NCBI RefSeq assembly: GCF_900232825.1
Contig: NZ_OCTP01000008.1
Span: 40,702-104,701 of the forward strand
Direction: 5' to 3'
Length of the DNA: 64,000 nucleotides
Source of the DNA: Anaerococcus sp. Marseille-P3625
GTDB lineage: Bacteria > Bacillota > Clostridia > Tissierellales > Peptoniphilaceae
Part shown: one piece after another, positions 8,784 through 16,392 of the stretch
How the letters are laid out: every line of letters begins with the position of its first letter
Numbering within the stretch: the stretch's first letter is position 1
Translations under genes and position numbers: made by a program
Notes under the pieces: model-generated
The model's database searches: none
The model's input: only the letters and a program-made list of their open reading frames with translations
What the model was told of the DNA's origin: nothing

Positions 8784-9485
8784 TTACCATTGTGGTCCGT
8801 TCCATTCGAAGTCAGTCCATTCTGCAACAAGTGGTTCTGTCCAGAATCTACCTGTTACACCAGTTTCTTTATCTACGTGTAGTAAGTAGTCATTACCTGG
8901 TGCAGTAACTTCAAATTTTACATTATAAACGCCAACACCTTCGTCAAATTTAATATTTGCACCGTAGTGTGGACCATCAGATGCGTTCATTGGCATGAAA
9001 GCTACTTCTTGAACATGGTCTGAACCTTTCTTTTGTAAATAAGCTTTTACTTGTAACCATGGAACGAAATCACCAACACCATAACCTAATGTCGCACCTT
9101 CTTGTGATGCTGTAATGTCAGCTTCAATATGGCAATCAGCTTCTTCTTTAGGAATTGAGTTTCCTGCCGGTTCCATATCTACTGGTTGGAAATATACACC
9201 TGAGATTACTAGAGGTCCTTCAGTATGGTCATCGCCAATTGGGAATTCTTCGAAGCCTGCATCTTCTCCTGGAGCTGCAGCTTTTGAATCTTCTGCTTCT
9301 TTCTTGTCTTCTGCAGCTTTTGCATCTCCTGCTTCTTCCTTGTTTCCTTCAGCTGGTGTTTTTTCTTCTGTAGAAGTTTTAGCTGTATCATTAGCTTTTG
9401 TATCTTCTTTTTTACCACAAGCTGCAAACATTAATACACACGCAAGTGTCATAACAACAAGAGATAAATTTTTCTTTTTTAACAT
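8784..9485 (-). CDS. P19/Tp34-family iron-binding lipoprotein
   Basis: A 233-aa lipoprotein with lipobox FAAC (Cys23) and an Ala/Glu/Lys-rich linker to about residue 75, then the Tp34/P19 domain. Candidate metal ligands of the family are visible: Met in QPVDMEP, His in DCHIEAD, and Met and His in MPMNASDGPHYG. P19 captures iron (with copper) on the cell surface and hands it to the FTR1 permease. It lies 9 bp after the FTR1 gene, the arrangement known from Campylobacter (Cj1658-Cj1659) and other bacteria. The linker is typical of Gram-positive lipoproteins that must span the wall. Confidence 0.88.
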   Translation of the reverse strand: MLKKKNLSLVVMTLACVLMFAACGKKEDTKANDTAKTSTEEKTPAEGNKEEAGDAKAAEDKKEAEDSKAAAPGEDAGFEEFPIGDDHTEGPLVISGVYFQPVDMEPAGNSIPKEEADCHIEADITASQEGATLGYGVGDFVPWLQVKAYLQKKGSDHVQEVAFMPMNASDGPHYGANIKFDEGVGVYNVKFEVTAPGNDYLLHVDKETGVTGRFWTEPLVAEWTDFEWNGPQW

Positions 9486-9494
9486 GATATCCTC

Positions 9495-10832
9495 CTATTT
9501 TTTTTCTTGGCTGGCTTCAAGCTCAGCTCTAATTTTTTTGTTTCTATTATTTTGATAGATAACAGAAACAATGGTTACTACTAATAGAATAATTTGTGGA
9601 ATAAGATTTTCATACCTATCGTATATACCTATAGCTTCAGCAGACCATCCATTCATCCAAGGAACTATAGTTCTGCCAATTACATCTGCTTCTTGTAATT
9701 CTCCTATGCCCTTTCCTAAGAAAGACAAGCAAAGTATAAACATTAGCCAAGAAGTAAATGTAAAGAATGGTTTTAATGGTAGCCTTACAGAAACTTTAGC
9801 AATTAAATAATATACAATTGCAAGTATTATGGCGGCAACTAAAAGTCCAATCCACATATGCATTGGATTATCAGAAATGCCTGTTCTCATACCTTGGAAA
9901 AACAAAATAAGTTCTGCACCCTCTCTTGCTACTGCTAAGAATGAAGTGAAAGATAAGGCAAAATAATTACCCCTGGAAACAGATTGTTCAACTTTGTTTT
10001 TAATGTATCTATTCCAAACTTCAACTTCAGATTTAGAAAGCATCCAATTGGATACATAAAATAGTACGATAACGGCAAGAAACATCGCAATTCCTTCGAA
10101 TATTTCTTGTCCCATTCCAGACTCAACTTCTCCCACTGTATTGGCGATGATATTAAATACTCCAGCTAGGACTACTGAAAAAACAATGCCTAGCAAGGCT
10201 CCAATATATACACCTTTTAAATAAATTCTATTATTAGTCTTTGATAAATATGCAGCAATGGCAGCTACAACTAAAATGGCTTCAAGCCCTTCACGAAGTG
10301 TAAGTCCAAGAACCGCAAAAAATGTACCAAATCTTTTTAGCAGCTCTTCCAACAATTGACCTGTTGATAGGCTGTTTGCATCTTCTTGACTTTGACCACT
10401 GGACTTAGAATCTCCAGAGGTTCCATCAAGAGTATTGGCATCTTCATGAAGATAAGTTATAAGTGCATCAATTTCATCTTTAACTTCTTTTGGGTCTGCA
10501 TCTTCTTTGATAGAATTTTTTGCTCTGTAAAATTGATGTTCAACCATTGAACCCCTTTGGCCTGAAATTGCAGACATAGTTGTTTTTTCAAATCCGATTT
10601 TCTCATAGAATTTAAAGTAAGCAACATTAATTGCATCTGTGGCTGCTTTTTTAGCATCCTTATCTCCAGGCTTGTAAACTTCCACGGCCTTTTGTAAATG
10701 TTCTGACATAGCATCAGCGACTTCAACCCAGTTACCATACTTTGTTTCTGCCGCAAAAGCAGACGTGAAAGTGAGGGTAATCATGATTACTATCATTGCG
10801 AAAATGCTAGCCCTTTTCTTTAATAAATTCAT
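9495..10832 (-). CDS. FTR1-family high-affinity iron permease
   Basis: A 445-aa protein with a signal peptide (cleavage near AFAA-ET), an N-terminal external helical domain of about 140 residues, and a seven-helix FTR1 domain. Both iron-binding REGxE signatures are present, LREGLEAIL near residue 180 and AREGAELIL in a later helix. Bacterial FTR1/EfeU permeases move ferric or freshly oxidised iron. Here the partner is the P19 lipoprotein just downstream. The gene start overlaps the end of the upstream ATPase by 26 bp. Confidence 0.9.
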   Translation of the reverse strand: MNLLKKRASIFAMIVIMITLTFTSAFAAETKYGNWVEVADAMSEHLQKAVEVYKPGDKDAKKAATDAINVAYFKFYEKIGFEKTTMSAISGQRGSMVEHQFYRAKNSIKEDADPKEVKDEIDALITYLHEDANTLDGTSGDSKSSGQSQEDANSLSTGQLLEELLKRFGTFFAVLGLTLREGLEAILVVAAIAAYLSKTNNRIYLKGVYIGALLGIVFSVVLAGVFNIIANTVGEVESGMGQEIFEGIAMFLAVIVLFYVSNWMLSKSEVEVWNRYIKNKVEQSVSRGNYFALSFTSFLAVAREGAELILFFQGMRTGISDNPMHMWIGLLVAAIILAIVYYLIAKVSVRLPLKPFFTFTSWLMFILCLSFLGKGIGELQEADVIGRTIVPWMNGWSAEAIGIYDRYENLIPQIILLVVTIVSVIYQNNRNKKIRAELEASQEKK

Positions 10833-11511
10833 CTCTATCCCCCTTTTTTATTAAACTTCCATCTTCCATTTGGCAAAGTGTATTGCCATATTTTAAAATA
10901 TCAAGCTCATGAGTAACTATAATAAGTGCAGTACCTTTAGAATTTATTTTTTTTAATAAATCCATTATCTCCATAGTAGTGTTTTTATCCAAATCACTTG
11001 TAGGCTCATCTAAAATCAAAAGTTCCGGCGAATTAATCATAGATCTGGCTATCAGCACTCTTTTTAGCTCTCCTCCAGATAAATTTTTAGGAAAATCATC
11101 TTTCAAATGCAAAATTCCCATCTCATCAAGAAGCATAGCTGCTTTTTCATAAGCAGAGTCATCTCTTTTAAATAGATAATAAGGAAGAGACACATTCTCT
11201 AAAACATTTAAATTTGGAAGTGTTCCTAGACTTTGTGGCACAAAACCTATGATTTCATTCCTATATTTGCTAATTTCTCTATCAGAAAAATCACTCATAT
11301 CTTTGCCCTTAGCAAAAATTTTACCTTCAGTCGGCTTTAATAAACCAGACAAAAGATTTAAAAAAGTTGACTTCCCTGAACCACTTCTGCCAATTATATT
11401 GACAAAATCTCCCTCCTCCAAGGTAAAGTTTACATTTTTAACTGCAAATAGTGTATTAGAACCTCTCTTAAAACTCTTACTTAAATTTTCAGTTTTAATT
11501 ATTGATTCCAT
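10807..11511 (-). CDS. LolD/MacB-type ABC ATPase at the head of the iron operon
   Basis: A 234-aa ATPase with Walker A GRSGSGKST, signature LSGGELKR, Walker B LLILDEPTSDLD and H-loop VTHE. It resembles the second ATPase of the operon but has a different signature motif, so it is not a recent duplicate. It may pair with the third permease (2679-3881). It starts at the stop of the DUF4418 gene with a one-base overlap and runs 26 bp into the FTR1 gene, so the whole set is tightly coupled. Confidence 0.85.
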   Translation of the reverse strand: MESIIKTENLSKSFKRGSNTLFAVKNVNFTLEEGDFVNIIGRSGSGKSTFLNLLSGLLKPTEGKIFAKGKDMSDFSDREISKYRNEIIGFVPQSLGTLPNLNVLENVSLPYYLFKRDDSAYEKAAMLLDEMGILHLKDDFPKNLSGGELKRVLIARSMINSPELLILDEPTSDLDKNTTMEIMDLLKKINSKGTALIIVTHELDILKYGNTLCQMEDGSLIKKGDRDEFIKEKG

Positions 11512-11915
11512 TATGAATGTCTTTCTTTCATAAAATAATAAATATTAACTAAAATCAATATGCCTGCCAACAATGTGCAAAATGGAATGGTTTTTGCTCT
11601 GCAAGCCATATCGGCTTTCATACATCCACTAATAAGCACATGAGCGTTTAGTATCTCTAAAATACCAATTGCTATATTTGAAATAGATAATCCTAAAGAT
11701 ATTTTTGAATCTTTAACTACAATAAGAATAATTGCTAATACTAAAATGACTGCGCCAATACCTATAGTCATATTTCCCATCCAATGGCATTTCATGAACA
11801 TCCCATTTTCCATAGGAGGACAAACGGGTGTTATATATTTTGGTGCAAGCACTAACAAAAAACCTATAATAGCAGAAATATATCCTAAAATCTTCTTTCT
11901 ACTCATTTTAATCAT
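11511..11915 (-). CDS. DUF4418-type four-helix membrane protein
   Basis: A 134-aa protein with four predicted helices. An external Cys/Met-rich loop between helices one and two (CPPMENGMFMKCHWM) and a second Cys/Met segment (SGCMKADMACRAKTIPFC) suggest metal or redox binding. DUF4418 proteins regularly sit next to FtsX-type ABC genes and P19/FTR1 systems. The function is unknown. It starts the iron operon as it now stands, 10 bp downstream of the stop that ends the feoB remnant, and has SD AAGGATG. Confidence 0.7.
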   Translation of the reverse strand: MIKMSRKKILGYISAIIGFLLVLAPKYITPVCPPMENGMFMKCHWMGNMTIGIGAVILVLAIILIVVKDSKISLGLSISNIAIGILEILNAHVLISGCMKADMACRAKTIPFCTLLAGILILVNIYYFMKERHS

Positions 11916-11924
11916 CCTTTCTAC

Positions 11925-12103
11925 TTATCTTTATTAATAACATTGTAATATAAAAACGTGTTTATTTTTTTATACTTACCAGTCTTTTTTTCAACAGTTA
12001 CCCCTGGCCAGTTACCAACATATTGGTTGGAACCAGTGAGGCCGTTAAAAAGTGTTGACTTACCACTTTGGGGTTGCCGGCAAGTGCAATAGTATTAGCA
12101 ATC
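11925..12103 (-). pseudogene. feoB: feoB 5' remnant (G-domain P-loop only), frameshifted
   Basis: Minus-strand codons read [10 protein letters not shown] and, after a one-base shift, [18 protein letters not shown] then [15 protein letters not shown]. This is the N-terminus and Walker A (G1) region of the ferrous-iron transporter FeoB. Homology stops there and the frame runs to TAG at 11925. About 700 codons are missing. The remnant follows two feoA genes in the normal feoA-feoA-feoB order, and the deletion places the DUF4418-P19-FTR1 operon immediately behind the feo promoter. Confidence 0.85.
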
Positions 12104-12347
12104 TTAGTCCTCCTTCTTTTCTATTTCTTCAATTGCAATTAATTCAGCATCTGCTTTTCTATTGCTAAGTTCATAATGTCTAATATTAATTTGCACAGGG
12201 TCGCCAAGTGGCGCCATCTTCCTTATGTAAATTTCTGAATTTTTTGTAATTCCCATGTCCATTATCCTTCTTTTCAAAGGACCAGAACCATTGATTTTTT
12301 TTAACGATGTAGTATTTTCCTACAACTGCATCTCTTAAAGTTTGCAA
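12104..12347 (-). pseudogene. feoA: Second feoA gene, frameshifted in an A8 tract
   Basis: From TTG 12347 the frame reads MQTLRDAVVGKYYIVKK. In the neighbouring frame it continues INGSGPLKRRIMDMGITK and ends EEIEKKED at TAA 12104-12106. This is a complete FeoA (SH3-like) domain split by one extra A in a run of eight A residues. Replication slippage or a read error are the obvious causes. An intact gene would encode about 81 aa. It lies 3 bp from the stop of the intact feoA. Confidence 0.8.
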
Positions 12348-12350
12348 GTC

Positions 12351-12581
12351 TTACATCTCCTCTACTAATATTTTTTTCGCTATATCTTTTCCGATTGCAA
12401 CTCTGGAATCTTTAACATATACAATTAAATTACCATCGTTCTCATTAACAACTTTTATAACTGCATCTTTGACAAAACCAAGATTCGCCAGGTGGGACTC
12501 AGTTACATTACTATCTCCTAAAGACTTAATCCTTAAAATCTTATAATTAACATTTAAGGGTGCCATTACTAAGCTAAGCAT
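12351..12581 (-). CDS. feoA: FeoA-domain protein
   Basis: A 76-aa SH3-like FeoA domain with the typical core RIKSLGDSNVTESHLANLGF near residues 17-40 and a C-terminal VAIGKDIAKKILV, where FeoA has xxALxxxxAxxIxV. FeoA regulates ferrous-iron uptake by binding the FeoB G-domain, but the FeoB here is a remnant, so this protein has no local partner. It starts at ATG 12581 behind GGTGG. A Fur-type promoter lies upstream. Confidence 0.8.
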   Translation of the reverse strand: MLSLVMAPLNVNYKILRIKSLGDSNVTESHLANLGFVKDAVIKVVNENDGNLIVYVKDSRVAIGKDIAKKILVEEM

Positions 12582-12629
12582 CTAACCACCCGTTTCTAGT
12601 TTTAATTTTATTAAAATAAATTAATATTT

Positions 12630-12663
12630 GAATTTGATTATCACTCTCATGATTATTATAACA
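12630..12663 (-). promoter_or_regulatory. feoA promoter with Fur-type box
   Basis: On the minus strand an extended -10 TGTTATAAT (12655-12663) is followed at once by a Fur-like operator at 12630-12648 that matches 13 of 19 positions of the consensus GATAATGATAATCATTATC. With feoB deleted, this iron-repressed promoter could read through into the P19/FTR1 operon, for which I see no clear promoter of its own. Confidence 0.55.
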
Positions 12664-12701
12664 TAGGAAATTTAAAATTTAAAGCAATTTTTCAGTTTTT
12701 T

Positions 12702-13217
12702 TTATTGGCCTATATAATAGAAGAACTTTAATAAAAAAGGCTCGTTTATTTTTTGTCCCCATGTTCCATCTTCATTTATTGGTCTTACTATGGTCATTAT
12801 ATGAGCATGAATGTTTTGATTTCCCTCTCTAATTTCATCATGAATTGCTAGGTCTACTATCATTCCCTCTTTTACAAAATTGTTTTTAACATATTCTTCT
12901 ATCATCTTTTTATTTTCTTCTATGCTTAACTCTTTTGGTAGGGATATGATAAAGTTTCTTGCAAGTTGGGCATTAGAATTTTTCTCAAATAGTTCTACTG
13001 AATTCCACAAGGTTTTTCGATTTTTATATTCTTCTGGTGCGTGATCTGGTAAATATATTTCTTTGCTAATTACTCCTTGTTTTTTGGTGTAGTCATGGGT
13101 TACTCCGTCCCATTCATTTTTTATTTTTTCTCCACTTATATATGCTGCACTTGCTACTGCACTTTTCCCTTTTCCTCTTGATATTATGTTTACTGAAAAA
13201 TGAAAACTGTCTGCCAT
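12702..13217 (-). pseudogene. MobA/MobL-family (MOBQ) relaxase, C-terminally truncated
   Basis: About 171 aa of the N-terminal nickase domain: FHFSVNIISRGKGKSAVASAAYISG at the start, typical of MobA/MobL, and the histidine metal-binding motif in NIHAHIMTIV near residue 148. Family members exceed 400 aa. Here the frame ends FFYYIGQ-stop just after the nickase core, so the C-terminal part is lost. ATG 13217 with GGAAG upstream fits better than the GTG three codons earlier. The matching oriT lies upstream at 13316-13460. Confidence 0.75.
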
Positions 13218-13315
13218 TTTTATCACTTCCTTTCTTTCTTTGTTGTTTTAGGTGGAGGCTTAATAGATTTTCTATATCCTCTTTGTGAATGAGCGTTTTG
13301 AAATACCCTTTGCCT

Positions 13316-13460
13316 AATCATTCAATCCACTCGCAAGCTCGTGGTGAATGATTGGCAGGAGCAGACCCAAAGCGAATGGTTGTTGGTCTCTGCAAGAGTT
13401 TGGCTCCGCATGACGCAAGCACCCTTTAGGGTGTATAATTGCGCCCTTAGAAATCTAAGG
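13316..13460 (-). other. MOBQ-type origin of transfer (oriT)
   Basis: The minus strand contains AAGGGCGCAATTATAC (13434-13449), the nick-region core shared by Q-type oriTs of Gram-positive plasmids and the Ti plasmid. It is flanked by a small dyad CACCCT-TT-AGGGTG (13420-13433) and by CCTTAG/CTAAGG (13445-13460). A larger inverted repeat AATCATTCA/TGAATGATT lies at 13316-13324 and 13345-13353. The site sits directly upstream of a truncated MOBQ relaxase, so it could only be used by a relaxase supplied in trans. Confidence 0.75.
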
Positions 13461-13503
13461 GAGATTTGATTATTTTATTTGTTCTAATTTTCTCTGATTA
13501 TTT

Positions 13504-13764
13504 TTAGTATTTCTTTAAATTCTCTTGTCTTTGTTGCTTCTTCTTAATTTCTTCATCTGTTAGTTCTTCTGCATTTTCTATAAGGCTTTCTAAGATTGCT
13601 CCTCTTGTTATTAGTCTATGAGTTCTTTCTTTTCTTCTTTTTACTATGTCTTGTTTTAATATCTTATTTTCTTGATTTTTTAGTTGCCTTAATCTTTCTT
13701 ATGTATCATCAATTTTGTCTTTTATTTCTTTTGACTCTTGTCTTATTTGTTCTAATTTTTTCAT
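13504..13764 (-). pseudogene. DUF3847-like plasmid mobilisation accessory gene with internal stop
   Basis: An 87-codon frame from ATG 13764 begins MKKLEQIRQESKEIKDK, is interrupted by TAA at codon 22, and continues ERLRQLKNQENKILKQ to a block LITRGAILESLIENAEELTD. This matches the small DUF3847 proteins usually encoded next to MobA/MobL relaxases. A second partial copy lies at 15466-15640. With one stop codon it is most likely inactive. Confidence 0.6.
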
Positions 13765-13837
13765 ATAAAACTCCTTTCTTTAAAATAAAAAAGAGATAAC
13801 ATTTTTGCTATCCTTTTCAAAGTTTCATTATTAAAAT

Positions 13838-13918
13838 TTATAAAATACTCTTTTCGATGATATCTAATATTTCCTTTTGTATAGATTCTATCTTTATATC
13901 TATTCCTTTTTGTTGCAT
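13838..13918 (-). other. Short remnant ORF upstream of the mobilisation genes
   Basis: A 26-aa frame from ATG 13918 (MQQKGIDIKIESIQKEIL) ends at TAA 13838. It is in frame with further upstream codons lacking a clear start, so it is probably the C-terminus of a decayed plasmid protein. Nothing else is seen in 13765-14020. Confidence 0.3.
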
Positions 13919-14021
13919 GATGTGATTTTGTATCTCTGAAATAATTTTCTTCTATTCATTTTTACGATATTAGAATGAAATAATAAATATTTTCTAGTAA
14001 ATTTTACTCAATATTATGGAC

Positions 14022-14069
14022 TTGACTTGTTTTTTATTATTGTATATAATGATAATGATAATCAAAATC
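14022..14069 (+). promoter_or_regulatory. dps promoter with near-consensus Fur box
   Basis: -35 TTGACT (14022-14027), a 17-bp spacer and -10 TATAAT (14045-14050) form a strong sigma-A promoter. Directly after the -10, bases 14051-14069 read GATAATGATAATCAAAATC, matching 17 of 19 positions of the Fur consensus. A bound Fur (or PerR-type) protein would cover the start point, so iron or peroxide control of dps is expected. Confidence 0.85.
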
Positions 14070-14089
14070 ATTTGAAAGTGAGGAATAAA

Positions 14090-14518
14090 ATGACAAAATT
14101 AAACACATATCTTGCAAATCTTGCAGTACTAAACATTAAAATCCATAATCTACATTGGAATATCGTAGGATCCCAATTTGTGGCTGTCCATAAGTATCTT
14201 GAATCTGAATATGATAAGGCTGGTGAAAGACTTGATGAAGTTGCTGAGCTTATCAGAATGTCTGGAGAATTTCCAGTTGCTAATCTAAAAGAATATTTAG
14301 AAATTTCTACGATTCAAGAGATTGAGACTTCTAATGGAATATCTATTAAAGAAGCATTAGAAATAGTCCTATCTGACATAAAACTTCAAAAAGAACTAGC
14401 CCTAGAGATTCGAAAAGAAGCGGATGAGGCTGATAATTTCCCTGTAGCTAATGCTATGGAGGATCATATAGAGGACTATAACAAACAAATTTGGTTTGTT
14501 ACGTCAAGTCTTAAATAA
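14090..14518 (+). CDS. dps: Dps-family ferritin-like DNA/iron protein
   Basis: A 142-aa four-helix Dps. The ferroxidase-site motif HNLHWNIVGSQFVAVHKYLE has the His and the downstream Asp/Glu (EYDKAGERLDEVAE) that oxidise and store iron and consume peroxide. ATG 14090 follows SD GTGAGG. An upstream in-frame ATG at 14027 falls inside the promoter and is rejected as start. The gene stands alone, with its own promoter and terminator. Confidence 0.9.
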   Translation: MTKLNTYLANLAVLNIKIHNLHWNIVGSQFVAVHKYLESEYDKAGERLDEVAELIRMSGEFPVANLKEYLEISTIQEIETSNGISIKEALEIVLSDIKLQKELALEIRKEADEADNFPVANAMEDHIEDYNKQIWFVTSSLK

Positions 14519-14543
14519 ACAAAAGGATCTGTAAATAATTTTG

Positions 14544-14590
14544 TGTATCAACCTTTACCCTTTTATCAGGATTAAGGTTGATACATTTTT
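14544..14590 (+). terminator. dps terminator
   Basis: Perfect 12-bp arms TGTATCAACCTT (14544-14555) and AAGGTTGATACA (14574-14585), followed by TTTTTATT. It lies 25 bp past the dps stop. Bases 14591-14934 hold no convincing gene, only a 14-bp palindrome ATTCCTATAGGAAT at 14610-14623. Confidence 0.75.
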
Positions 14591-14934
14591 TATTCATCAA
14601 TGTTTGTCTATTCCTATAGGAATGGAGCTTGTCTTATTTCTATACATCTTTAATAAACTGTCAAACTGTCATGAAAATTTACACTTAATTTCATACTATA
14701 TTTTGAACTTAGTTAAAACCTCTCTTCATAAAATATCGATTAACTTGTCTTGTTTTTAGATATACTGACATTCAATAGAGTGAAGTGTCTTTCGGTTATA
14801 TTTCTCTCTAACCTATCTTCATATAACTGTTCATGGCTTCTATCTATTTCTGATAATTGATTCTTTTAAGCTAACCCCCCTTAAAACAAATAGCCAGGAA
14901 GTTGAATTGAACATTACAAGTTATGAATTTTTAG

Positions 14935-15432
14935 TTAAACCAAAACGGTCAGTAAATATGCCAAAATTAGGCTCACGAAAAAGAAGATTATAATTTTTAC
15001 AATCTGACTTTTTCCATTAAAACCAAAATTATCATAACCCTTTGCACCAACCGTCTCTGGGTAAACTTTAGTCGGCAATTTTAACTTGGTAAGCATGAGA
15101 TAATCAAAAAAGATAATATCAAAAAGCTTATATCCTTCAAATAGTATTAAAAATCTAACAAAGGCTTGCTGAAAAGTTAAACTAAATTTTACTGTATCGA
15201 CAATCGCCCAGACTAGGACGGCTGCAATGGTTAGCAATCCAAGTATCATGATAAGTCCGCCGAATACATTGACCCAAATCGGTTTATCTGGCAACTTACT
15301 CATCATAACTTTGATATCATCGGGTGCACCGAAATGCTTCGAGCCAAATTTCGGTATAATAAGTATAAAATTCACCATCATAATTGATGCTGTTAAGCAG
15401 ATGATTGTTAACATACCAAGTGTTTTCATCAA
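14935..15432 (-). CDS. Four-helix membrane protein of unknown function
   Basis: A 165-aa protein with hydrophobic segments near residues 8-28, 55-80, 90-110 and 145-164. A conserved-looking loop holds GYDNFGFNGKSQ. I do not recognise the family. It has an SD (GGGGGTG) upstream and stands between two DUF3847 remnants in a plasmid-derived patch. No partner gene is evident. Confidence 0.55.
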   Translation of the reverse strand: MMKTLGMLTIICLTASIMMVNFILIIPKFGSKHFGAPDDIKVMMSKLPDKPIWVNVFGGLIMILGLLTIAAVLVWAIVDTVKFSLTFQQAFVRFLILFEGYKLFDIIFFDYLMLTKLKLPTKVYPETVGAKGYDNFGFNGKSQIVKIIIFFFVSLILAYLLTVLV

Positions 15433-15465
15433 TTTAGTTCACCCCCTCTTTATCTTATTATTCTA

Positions 15466-15640
15466 GGTGTTTTTTTAAGTTCTTTTGTCTTTGTTGCTTT
15501 TCTAGGATTTTTATTTCTTCATCTGTTAGTTCTTCTGCATTTTCTATAAGGCTTTCTAAGATTGGTCTTCTTGTTATTTGCCTATAAGTTCTTTCTTTTC
15601 TACTTGTTCATTAAGATTTTTTCTTCTATATTTTTCATTG
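15466..15640 (-). pseudogene. Second DUF3847 remnant
   Basis: Minus-strand codons read RKERTYRQITRRPILESL then IENAEELTDEEIK and QQRQKNLKKHLE, closely matching the C-terminal half of the DUF3847 frame at 13504-13764. There is no start and the 5' half is scrambled. The two copies bracket dps and the 14935-15432 gene, so recombination between two mobilisation cassettes may have brought these in. Bases 15641-15844 contain only a small GC-poor hairpin near 15690. Confidence 0.5.
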
Positions 15641-15844
15641 ATCGTATTCCTCTCTTTCTTTTAAAATTTGAACAATAGAAAAACAGTAAACCGATTTGAT
15701 TTACGGTTTTTTATACGCTGATAATTTATTTTCCAGTATCCTTGTACAATGCCATATAAAAGGTAAATAATTCAAGCACTTTTATACAAATAAATCGCCT
15801 TATTTGCGTCTTCTTTTTTTGAATTTATCTATTAAAGTCATAAA

Positions 15845-15988
15845 TTAAACATCATAAGCTATATATAGTATAAATCCTATTATTACTCCAATTGGATTTG
15901 GAAGTCCAAAATAACTGGCAGTTATAGCAATCGCAAAAATACATGTAATAACTATAATTTGAATTATTAGATACACTATTTTACCCAT
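15845..15988 (-). CDS. Small membrane protein (47 aa)
   Basis: ATG 15988 to TAA 15845 encodes MGKIVYLIIQIIVITCIFAI followed by a second hydrophobic segment after a GLPNPIG turn, giving a two-helix hairpin. The start overlaps the end of the upstream small gene by 8 bp, so the pair is co-translated. The function is unknown. Paired tiny membrane proteins of this kind occur in bacteriocin-immunity loci, which is only an analogy here. Confidence 0.45.
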   Translation of the reverse strand: MGKIVYLIIQIIVITCIFAIAITASYFGLPNPIGVIIGFILYIAYDV

Positions 15989-16154
15989 TAGACTGCCTTA
16001 ACATAACCAAAAGAAGAAACGTAAGAAAAAAACAACTTGCTATCATATAATTTCTTATTCTAAAAAAGAAGTACAATGAGGACAAAAACGCCGAAAATAT
16101 AGCTATTATCAATATCATATTTCTGAACTTTTCTAATCTACTTTTACGCATCAT
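15981..16154 (-). CDS. Small membrane protein (57 aa)
   Basis: ATG 16154, preceded by a good SD TTGGAGG at 4-5 nt, encodes a 57-aa protein. It has a basic N-terminus (MMRKSRLEKFRN) and two hydrophobic segments (about residues 12-30 and 35-52). It overlaps the 47-aa protein gene. Upstream, 16144-16248 is an open frame without a start (EDEAATAAGAGIVEVTAL) that I cannot assign. A TATAAT-like element lies near 16270. Confidence 0.5.
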   Translation of the reverse strand: MMRKSRLEKFRNMILIIAIFSAFLSSLYFFFRIRNYMIASCFFLTFLLLVMLRQSNG

Positions 16155-16392
16155 AAAGCCTCCAAACTCTCTGACAATTATCTATTGCATGGTTTAATGC
16201 AGTAACTTCAACAATGCCTGCACCTGCCGCGGTAGCAGCTTCATCTTCTCTTTATTAGTTTATTTAATTATATCATAGATATTGATTTAATTCGATCTTA
16301 CATTGATTTAGTGCTTTGTTTTAGAGAATTTGTTGTGTTATTCCGTCCTTATTTTGCCATAAATTGCTTAATACCTTGAGATTTAGCACCAG

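Noticed and set aside
9209..9427. 72-aa Lys/Gln-rich minus-strand ORF
   Set aside because: It is an alternative frame inside the low-complexity linker of the P19 lipoprotein gene.
13596..13799. 67-aa very hydrophobic plus-strand ORF
   Set aside because: It is the reverse strand of the DUF3847 pseudogene; the hydrophobicity comes from antisense Lys codons.
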